The notes below the pieces were generated by a model that was given only the letters and a program-made list of their open reading frames with translations, did no database searches and had not been told where the DNA came from. The translations under genes and the position numbers were made by a program. Shown piece by piece: positions 1-5,025 of a stretch of 7,014 nt of DNA. The stretch's first letter is position 1, and each line of letters begins with the position of its first letter. This DNA is from Bacteroidales bacterium UBA6828. Its GTDB lineage: Bacteria; Bacteroidota; Bacteroidia; Bacteroidales; Paludibacteraceae. The stretch spans positions 1-7,014 of the forward strand of contig DKEG01000040.1 of assembly GCA_002452095.1 (NCBI GenBank), given 5' to 3'.

Positions 1-17
1 TCCCCGGCTTGGAAAAT

Positions 18-108
18 CGGTATTCATTCGGTATTCATTCGAGAATCACCTACTAATCACCTTCTAATCACCTACTAATCACCTACTCCTTCTATACAGA
101 TGCTATAC
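18..108. repeat. Degenerate 11-nt tandem repeat array downstream of the SDR gene
   Basis: The 113 nt after the SDR stop hold no gene but are built on an 11-nt period. Read on the minus strand the units are GTATAGCATCT (108-98), GTATAGAAGGA (97-87), GTAGGTGATTA (86-76 and 75-65), GAAGGTGATTA (64-54), GTAGGTGATTC (53-43), TCGAATGAATA (42-32) and CCGAATGAATA (31-21), all in the same register. The core at 44-87 is four copies of AATCACCTACT on the plus strand with a single mismatch at 63. Eleven is not a multiple of three, so this is not coding. There is no hairpin with a T-run, so no intrinsic terminator is visible. Function is unknown. Confidence 0.85.
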
Positions 109-113
109 GGAGA

Positions 114-923
114 TCAGATAGAGAAGACATCGAAGCCTCCGTCCACGACGCTCAAGGCACCCGTAACAAAAGAGGACGCCTCGGAGATGAGGTAGTGGAT
201 AGTGCCGCAGAGTTCCTCGGGTACGGCAAAACGACCGGCAGGAGTATGACGGATCACATCTTCACCGCGTGCGGTAAGAGAGCCGTCTGGGTTGGTGAGC
301 AAAGCACGGTTCTGGTTGGTAATCAGGAAGCCCGGCACGATAGCGTTGACGCGGATACGCGGGCTGAACTTCTGCGCCATCTCGGCAGCCATATACTTGG
401 TGTAACTGGCGATAGCCGACTTGGCACACCCGTAGCCGAAGACGCGGGTTAGGGGACGGAGGGCAGACTCGGAGCAGAAATTGACGATAGCCCCCTCTTT
501 CTTCTCACAGAGGACAGAGCCGAGGATTTTGGTAGGCAGGATAGTACCGAAGAGGTTGAGTTCGACCACCTTGCGGATAGCATCGTCGGATGCATCGAGG
601 AACGTCTTGTCGGGAGCGATATTGGCAGCCGCCATATTACCGCCCGCCGCATTGAGCAGGACATCAATCGTACCGAAACGGGCGAGGATGTCGCGCTTGT
701 TCTGCTCTAGAATGTCGGCATCCAAAACATTCGTACGGAGGAACATAGCGGGTGTAACAGCCGAGAGTTCCGCCTCGAAAGATTTACCTACTTCCTCGTT
801 CATATCGAGGATGACCATGTGTGCGCCCTGCTCGGCGAGATAGCGCGCAATCGTTTGTCCGAGGACACCGCAGCCGCCCGTAAGGACGACCACCTTACCT
901 TTGATATCAAAGAGATTTTTCAT
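114..923 (-). CDS. SDR-family NAD(P)-dependent oxidoreductase, D-mannonate oxidoreductase-like
   Basis: This 269-residue cytoplasmic enzyme is a classical short-chain dehydrogenase/reductase. It has the cofactor motif TGGCGVLG (15-22), Asp40 at the end of the second strand (favouring NAD(H)), NAAGG (91-95), Asn123, Ser151 and the YxxxK pair Tyr164/Lys168, a full catalytic set. It follows closely the SDR subgroup annotated as D-mannonate oxidoreductase (fructuronate reductase): compare IPxGFLIT-type sequence VPGFLITNQNRALL, NPDGSLTARG, HTPAGRF and the C-terminal ASSFVTGALSVVDGGF. In that role it would interconvert D-fructuronate and D-mannonate; related SDRs in algal-polysaccharide loci reduce 4-deoxy-5-hexoseulose uronate. 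It has no signal peptide, fitting breakdown of imported sugars. It lies 144 nt after the 230-residue gene, behind a repeat-bearing gap, and could be read through or have its own promoter. Family assignment is firm; the substrate is inference. Confidence 0.9.
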   Translation of the reverse strand: MKNLFDIKGKVVVLTGGCGVLGQTIARYLAEQGAHMVILDMNEEVGKSFEAELSAVTPAMFLRTNVLDADILEQNKRDILARFGTIDVLLNAAGGNMAAANIAPDKTFLDASDDAIRKVVELNLFGTILPTKILGSVLCEKKEGAIVNFCSESALRPLTRVFGYGCAKSAIASYTKYMAAEMAQKFSPRIRVNAIVPGFLITNQNRALLTNPDGSLTARGEDVIRHTPAGRFAVPEELCGTIHYLISEASSFVTGALSVVDGGFDVFSI

Positions 924-961
924 ATTCCGTGTATTTTTTTATAGTTCCGTATTAGGGGCTT

Positions 962-1067
962 CGTTAAAGAATTTGTTTTTACTCCATTAATGCCCATTAA
1001 AAATCCATTAAAAGGACATCATCGGGCATTTAAGTCTCCGTTAATTGCCGTTAATTTATCGTTAATT
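962..1067. repeat. TTAA-centred direct repeats spaced 10-11 nt, upstream of the SDR gene
   Basis: The gap between the 230-residue gene and the SDR gene (924-1067, 144 nt) is AT-rich and contains two sets of repeats on the minus strand. AATTAACG occurs at 1067-1060, 1056-1049 and 1046-1039; TTAATGG at 1011-1005, 1000-994 and 990-984; a further TTAACG is at 967-962 and a variant TTAAATG at 1033-1027. The TTAA starts at 1065, 1054, 1044, 1033, 1011, 1000 and 990 are all 10-11 nt apart or a double step, close to one DNA turn. No consensus TAnnTTTG promoter was found in the gap. It could be a leader or promoter region for the SDR gene, but this is inference. Confidence 0.75.
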
Positions 1068-1760
1068 TTATTTGATAACTTTTTTGCCGTTGAGGATATA
1101 GGTACCGGAAGGAAGAGTAGCAAAATCCGTGCCGACGTAAGCACCGAGGAGGGTGTAGATACGATTGTCGGGTTCAACAACAGCGGTATTGACGGCAGTC
1201 GGGTTCTCGGGCTCCGACGTCTTCGGGTGGATAGTAATGCTCCTTACATAAATACGCTGACCGACAGTGGTTTGATTGATACGAACAGACGTAACTGTGC
1301 CTGCGGGTTTCCATACGCATTTCTCAAACTCTTTATTGCCTGCAGAAAGAGCAAAAGCAGCGGTATCCGTAAGTAGCACGTTGATTGCCTTGAAGCCGTC
1401 CTTGCCTTCCTCTGCATTATACATAGCAGCAGAGATAACGATTGAATCCACCTCGGTAGGATTAGCCAAAGTAAAACCGATAAAACCGGCTTTCGGAGTT
1501 TTAGCAGTACCTGAAGTTCCGAATTTTGCACCACAATTTTCGCGTGCGGCATAGATAGCATCGCGCGTATCAATAGAGGCTACTTTATCGGTTCCTCCGA
1601 ATATATTGGCGATATATTCCTCGGGGGTATTGCCTTTGGAATAAATACTACCTGCATCTTTGGAAGCATCTGTATTTTCCACAAAATACAATGTGTACGA
1701 CCGGGCGAAAGCCACTGAAGACAGCAGCACGGCTGCCATAGAAAGAAAAAGTTTTTTCAT
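1068..1760 (-). CDS. Secreted protein of unknown function with T9SS-like C-terminal sorting tail
   Basis: I do not recognise this 230-residue protein. It has a clear Sec signal peptide, MKKLFLSMAAVLLSSVAFA, with likely cleavage after Ala19. The middle (about 50-180) looks like one beta-sandwich domain: GAKFGTSGTAKTPKAGFIGF, then VDSIVISAAMYNAE, then VTSVRINQTTVGQRIYVRSI. This pattern resembles small extracellular modules found beside enzymes in Prevotella-like bacteria and might bind sugar, but no binding residues are identifiable. Cys76 and Cys148 could form a disulphide. After a Pro/Glu linker (181-187), residues 194-230 form a tail, VEPDNRIYTLLGAYVG then LPSGTYILNGKKVIK, like the type A sorting domain of the type IX secretion system, suggesting surface delivery. 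It starts 21 nt after the hydrolase stop, so the two are probably translated from one message and the protein may assist that enzyme. Confidence is high that it is a secreted gene product, low for any role. Confidence 0.85.
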   Translation of the reverse strand: MKKLFLSMAAVLLSSVAFARSYTLYFVENTDASKDAGSIYSKGNTPEEYIANIFGGTDKVASIDTRDAIYAARENCGAKFGTSGTAKTPKAGFIGFTLANPTEVDSIVISAAMYNAEEGKDGFKAINVLLTDTAAFALSAGNKEFEKCVWKPAGTVTSVRINQTTVGQRIYVRSITIHPKTSEPENPTAVNTAVVEPDNRIYTLLGAYVGTDFATLPSGTYILNGKKVIK

Positions 1761-1781
1761 GTTGTTATTGTTTTTACAGGG

Positions 1782-3767
1782 TTATTTGAATCGTTTTTGC
1801 GGGAGGGGCACACCGAAAAGGGTGTATTTGTTGCCTGCGCGGAGGATATAGACCTGCCCGTTCTCGATGATTTTGGTAGCGGGCGATGTCGTAACCGTTT
1901 GCTCTACGGCATCGGGCAGGCGATGACGACCATAGAAGGTCAGTACCAACTGCGGGGCTGTTTTGCCCTCGCGGGAAAAGAACGATACCGCATCGTCGGT
2001 CTTGGTGAGCGCATGCAGTTTGAACGACGGCTGCCCGGCGTGGTCGAGTACCCAGCGGGTAACATCAAACGTATAGGTGCTGTCCGCCACGAAGGCTTGT
2101 TTATAGGACGCAAGGCGGTTGTAGGTGCTTTTCCACGACGCATTGGCAGCCCGCTGCGCACCCGTAAGGGACTCCGTCCACGACGGGTCTTCCACGCCCG
2201 AGACAAGCAGGTTGTGCGGTTTGCCGTCGGTAGCGGCACACGCAAGGCGCAACTCGGCATTTTTGAGGAATGGCATCAGGGCAGCAGCCTGCGAGAGGTC
2301 GAAACGCAGGAAAGCCTCACGGCGTTGGTTCTCGGTGCCGTAATAGCGCACGAGAAGGGTCTGCTCCGTGCCGTGGGTATCCCGTTGGTTAGCACCAAGC
2401 GTAACATAGGTATCCGCTACGGGTGCAAAAGGACACTCGGTAAGAACGGTTTCCTGCGGGCAGCGGGTGGTGCCGTCGAAGAAATCAATGAGACGATAGA
2501 CCTGCGAATTGAGTTCGGCGGTATATGGCGTCATATCGGTATATTCCTCGCGAGTGGCAGAGACGAGCCCTTTGTTGGAGTCATTGTTGTCCATAAAGCG
2601 GAAATACTGCCAGCCGATGAAACAGGGGTTCTTCAATAGTTGCAGGCAGGTGTTCTGATACCATCTGCCACGGTCCGCCTGACTGTTGACATACCAGCCT
2701 GCGCCTTCCTGCGTGCCGGACTTGAAATGCACATCCTTGATATAGAACTCGGTTACAAGGCACGGGTGGTCATTCGTCCACGAAGCCTTTGCAATCTGGT
2801 CGTTTGGGCAGAAATAGTCGTAGAAATTGACGGACGTAACATCACAGTACTTGTGCGACATATCCACCACCCCCTGAATGCTCCGCGGCACCCCATGGAG
2901 ACGGCTGCCGAGAACCATGTGATTCGGGTCCGCCGCGCGGATAGCACCTGCCACTACGCTGAAATACCGCTCGGCAAGATAAGCGGCATACGCCTCTTTC
3001 TGCGCCTCTGTGGGTGCGGACAAGTCCACCCCGTTGCGTGCCGCCCATACAACAGTGCTGTCGTAGGTAGGGTCGCCCGCAGAAAGCGAGGAGACAACGA
3101 GTTCCAACTGGCGGATATTGAACGGCAGTTCGTTGTCGGTAAAATACCCAAGCAGGTCGCGCTCGTTGCTGTACTGCGAGAAATTGCTTTTGGCTTGCGT
3201 ATAGCAGAAAGTCTCGAACTGAGGGTCAAGCACCAGCAGATAATTGGCGGCTTTGTTCTGCACCTCTTTGGGTGTGTCGTAGTAGTCGGGGCGCTCCTTG
3301 CGGTAGTTGACATAGAAATTGTACCGCCGCGTATAGGACATCTGCCCATAGTTCCAGAGGTTGTTGCTGTTCTTGGTCTGCGACTCGGAGGCGATAAAAT
3401 TGCCCGTTCCGTTGAAGCCGTTGCGGCGCAAGACATCATAATCGTCTTGCAGGGCATTGGCATCCAGGCTCGTAACCGCCATATTGATGCCCGCATAACC
3501 GTCCGGGTCGATGAGCCACCAGCGGTTGTCGATCTTCTCCACATGGTAGAACCCCGTAGAGTCGGCGCGAAGGTATGCGCATGCACCTGTGCGGGTATAG
3601 TCGGAAGCGGTATTCTCCGCCGGAGTGTAGCCGCCGAGCGTAGAGACCAGATCTATCTTGTAACAGCCCCACCCACCATTGTATGAACTCTTGGCATTAA
3701 TCGTAGCGGCAGAGAGCGTCCCTGCCACTACGATGATACCGAATAACGAAAGTATGCGCTTTTTCAT
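1782..3767 (-). CDS. Secreted agarase-like (GH50-like, clan GH-A) glycoside hydrolase with CBM96/DNRLRE-type module
   Basis: This 661-residue protein is a probable extracellular endo- or exo-acting beta-glycosidase. The start is taken at MKKRILSLFG because it opens a normal signal peptide (to about residue 20); an upstream in-frame ATG at 3803 would add 12 residues and bury it. Residues about 60-435 resemble proteins annotated as beta-agarase: YHVEKIDNRWWLIDPDG (74-90), LLGYFTDNEL (205-214), SRLHG (288-292), LVTEFYIK (337-344), DRGRWYQNT (365-373) and SNKGLV. Family knowledge makes Glu213 (after Asn212) the acid/base and Glu340 the nucleophile. Residues about 445-612 form a beta-sandwich like the CBM96/DNRLRE family (ADTYV, FLRFDLSQ, YTFDVTRWV, PQLVLTFYG). 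The tail at 632-661 has KIIENGQVYILRAGNKYTLFG. The exact GH family is less sure than the clan. The stop is 21 nt before the next gene, so the two are likely coupled. Confidence 0.88.
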   Translation of the reverse strand: MKKRILSLFGIIVVAGTLSAATINAKSSYNGGWGCYKIDLVSTLGGYTPAENTASDYTRTGACAYLRADSTGFYHVEKIDNRWWLIDPDGYAGINMAVTSLDANALQDDYDVLRRNGFNGTGNFIASESQTKNSNNLWNYGQMSYTRRYNFYVNYRKERPDYYDTPKEVQNKAANYLLVLDPQFETFCYTQAKSNFSQYSNERDLLGYFTDNELPFNIRQLELVVSSLSAGDPTYDSTVVWAARNGVDLSAPTEAQKEAYAAYLAERYFSVVAGAIRAADPNHMVLGSRLHGVPRSIQGVVDMSHKYCDVTSVNFYDYFCPNDQIAKASWTNDHPCLVTEFYIKDVHFKSGTQEGAGWYVNSQADRGRWYQNTCLQLLKNPCFIGWQYFRFMDNNDSNKGLVSATREEYTDMTPYTAELNSQVYRLIDFFDGTTRCPQETVLTECPFAPVADTYVTLGANQRDTHGTEQTLLVRYYGTENQRREAFLRFDLSQAAALMPFLKNAELRLACAATDGKPHNLLVSGVEDPSWTESLTGAQRAANASWKSTYNRLASYKQAFVADSTYTFDVTRWVLDHAGQPSFKLHALTKTDDAVSFFSREGKTAPQLVLTFYGRHRLPDAVEQTVTTSPATKIIENGQVYILRAGNKYTLFGVPLPQKRFK

Positions 3768-3871
3768 AATGCTTTGAAACAAATACACGAAAAAATCAAT
3801 CAAAAATTATTCAAGCAGGCAAGTTCTTTTGGCGACGCAGGATGCTTTGCCTCCATATTGTTCCTGTTTTT

Positions 3872-3890
3872 CGCAGGCGAGGCGCCCGCG
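3872..3890 (-). other. GC-rich hairpin in the gap before the hydrolase gene
   Basis: On the minus-strand transcript CGCGGGCG (3890-3883) can pair with CGCCTGCG (3879-3872) around a CCT loop, giving an eight-pair stem with one G-U pair. On the plus strand the same pair would be an A-C mismatch, so the structure favours the transcribed strand. It begins 17 nt after the stop codon of the 342-residue protein. It is followed by A residues rather than a T-run, so it is not a standard intrinsic terminator; it could mark an mRNA end, a processing point or a stabilising element between the two genes. The rest of the 139-nt gap (3768-3906) is AT-rich near the hydrolase start and shows nothing else. Confidence 0.4.
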
Positions 3891-3906
3891 TCCCCGGAGA
3901 TGCTGC

Positions 3907-4935
3907 TTACAACTCTGTACCGAGGACGGTATATGTTGCGTTGCCGCGGCGGATAACGAGTTGACCGTTTTCGATTGATTTAACGGCTTTTGCCTCGGCA
4001 CGGGTGTTATCCAGAGCGGTCTGTTTGCCGATTATGTCCTCCCATGCATAACCTACGCGGATACCGTCAATGATATAGGGTGCGATGGTGTTGGCTTTGC
4101 CGGGCTCGCCGCCACGCAGATAGAAACCGCGCAAGGAACCCATCTCCTTTCCGCTGCCGGACAGACGATAAGCGTCTTTCCCGTTGGGGTCTTTCTGATA
4201 GAGGTTCGCCGTAGCGGGTTCTGCACCCAGCGTCGGATTGATATAGAGCCACATCTCGTCGTCATAGTTGCCTTTTTCCTCAGCGGCGGTCTTGCCGTTG
4301 AGTTTGCCGACGTGGTATTTCATCACAATGAGGTAGGTCTCGTCGAAGGTGAAATACGGTTCGTTCTCGGGGTTCGTCCATTCGGCTTTGCCATCACTCG
4401 ACTTGTTGATACCGAAGGAAATCTCCTGTCCCGTAAAAGGTGCACCCGTAATCTCGTCCATCGCCTCTACAGATGCATACAAGCGACCGGCAAAGTTTTT
4501 TGACGTGGCAGTAGGTTCCATCTTGATACCCATGAAATAGTCGGGGCTGCTATAGTTCACCGTTTGTTTGGGGAACTGAATCATAAAAGCGATGTAAATG
4601 GTCGAGTCGTTTAACACACCATGTCCCCAGTTCTTAAAAACGGACTGCCCCGATTTAGACTGCGGAGTGAACAGCAACGCATTGCCCATACCCGAGCCGG
4701 CATAACCTTCATAAATCAGCGGTGCATCGGCAATAGTAAAGCGGGTTTTGCCCGAATTGTCGTTAGCGACCGTACTCCACCCCGTTACACCATCGATGTT
4801 GTCGGACAATGTAATGGTATCGGTGATAAGGTTCGTACCTGCCTCATACTCGAAATACTCCTCAAGGAGCAAGTTTTGGGCATTGATACTCAGTGCCATA
4901 ATGGCTACAGAAGCCAAAGAGAAAATCTTTTTCAT
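3907..4935 (-). CDS. Secreted ConA-like jelly-roll protein with truncated Bacteroidota C-terminal tail
   Basis: This 342-residue exported protein has no assigned function. A Sec signal peptide (MKKIFSLASVAIMALSINA) is probably cut after Ala19. The body (about 21-300) is rich in beta strands and contains no cysteine, so it cannot be a lipoprotein. Residues 200-242 (YLIVMKYHVG, then DDEMWLYINPTLG) and 287-300 (YIIDGIRVGYAWED) match the pattern of ConA-like/LamG jelly rolls in Bacteroidota surface proteins, which often bind glycans. No catalytic residues could be recognised. Residues 319-342 form a tail, KSIENGQLVIRR then TYTVLGTEL, shared with the hydrolase downstream. The gene sits directly after susD, where surface glycan-binding proteins are commonly encoded, so glycan binding is a reasonable inference; a polysaccharide lyase or hydrolase with the same fold is an alternative. 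Gaps are 90 nt before it and 139 nt after it. Certain as a gene, moderate for fold, low for role. Confidence 0.85.
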   Translation of the reverse strand: MKKIFSLASVAIMALSINAQNLLLEEYFEYEAGTNLITDTITLSDNIDGVTGWSTVANDNSGKTRFTIADAPLIYEGYAGSGMGNALLFTPQSKSGQSVFKNWGHGVLNDSTIYIAFMIQFPKQTVNYSSPDYFMGIKMEPTATSKNFAGRLYASVEAMDEITGAPFTGQEISFGINKSSDGKAEWTNPENEPYFTFDETYLIVMKYHVGKLNGKTAAEEKGNYDDEMWLYINPTLGAEPATANLYQKDPNGKDAYRLSGSGKEMGSLRGFYLRGGEPGKANTIAPYIIDGIRVGYAWEDIIGKQTALDNTRAEAKAVKSIENGQLVIRRGNATYTVLGTEL

Positions 4936-4953
4936 AATATTGTTGGGTTTTAG

Positions 4954-4989
4954 TTAGAGACTTTAGGGACATTAGAGACTTTAAGGACA
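4954..4989. repeat. 18-nt tandem duplication between susD-like and jelly-roll genes
   Basis: Two head-to-tail copies of an 18-nt unit, TTAGAGACTTTARGGACA on the plus strand, occupy 4954-4971 and 4972-4989. They differ at one base (4966 G against 4984 A). They begin 19 nt upstream of the start codon of the 342-residue protein, within its untranslated leader. Each unit contains TTAxxGxC-like sequence but no inverted repeat strong enough to call a hairpin. Role unknown. Confidence 0.85.
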
Positions 4990-4992
4990 ATC

Positions 4993-5023
4993 ATTACAAA
5001 TTACTAATTACTAATTACAAATT
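4993..5023. repeat. 7-nt AT-rich tandem array just after the susD-like stop
   Basis: Immediately after the susD-like stop codon lies a run of 7-nt units with core ATTAC. On the plus strand the units end in ATTAC at 4993-4997, 5000-5004, 5007-5011 and 5014-5018, separated by AA or TA, and a partial fifth unit AAATT follows at 5019-5023. The array abuts, with a 3-nt gap, the 18-nt duplication on its other side, so nearly the whole 90-nt gap 4936-5025 is repetitive. It is not coding and carries no terminator-like hairpin. Confidence 0.8.
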
Positions 5024-5025
5024 GA

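Noticed and set aside
1..113. The repeat array considered as a CRISPR or as an intrinsic terminator
   Set aside because: Units are only 11 nt with no spacers, and there is no stem followed by a T-run on the transcribed strand.
2954..3586. A 210-codon minus-strand frame inside the hydrolase gene, and similar Arg/Ser/Thr-rich frames inside susD
   Set aside because: They are out-of-frame readings of real genes, with biased composition and no start signal or domain.
1797..3686. Two long plus-strand reading frames (280 and 348 codons) back to back, opposite the hydrolase gene
   Set aside because: They lie in exact codon register antisense to the hydrolase, so they are open simply because that gene seldom uses TTA, CTA or TCA codons. 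They show no recognisable domain or signal peptide, and the minus-strand product has clear family motifs.
3768..3803. Upstream in-frame start at 3803 for the hydrolase, adding 12 residues
   Set aside because: The start at 3767 opens directly on a typical MKKR signal peptide, matching the MKK starts of the neighbouring exported proteins.
3801..3809. Possible Bacteroides -7 promoter element (TAATTTTTG on the minus strand) ahead of the hydrolase gene
   Set aside because: The consensus is TAnnTTTG; this has three bases between TA and TTTG and no TTTG -33 element at the proper distance, so it is not better than chance in AT-rich DNA.
3807..4001. Minus-strand 64-codon frame overlapping the end of the 342-residue gene, checked as a frameshifted continuation of its tail
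   Set aside because: Neither this frame nor the in-frame read past the stop contains any GTYILNGKKVIK-like second half, so the short tail appears genuine rather than a frameshift remnant.
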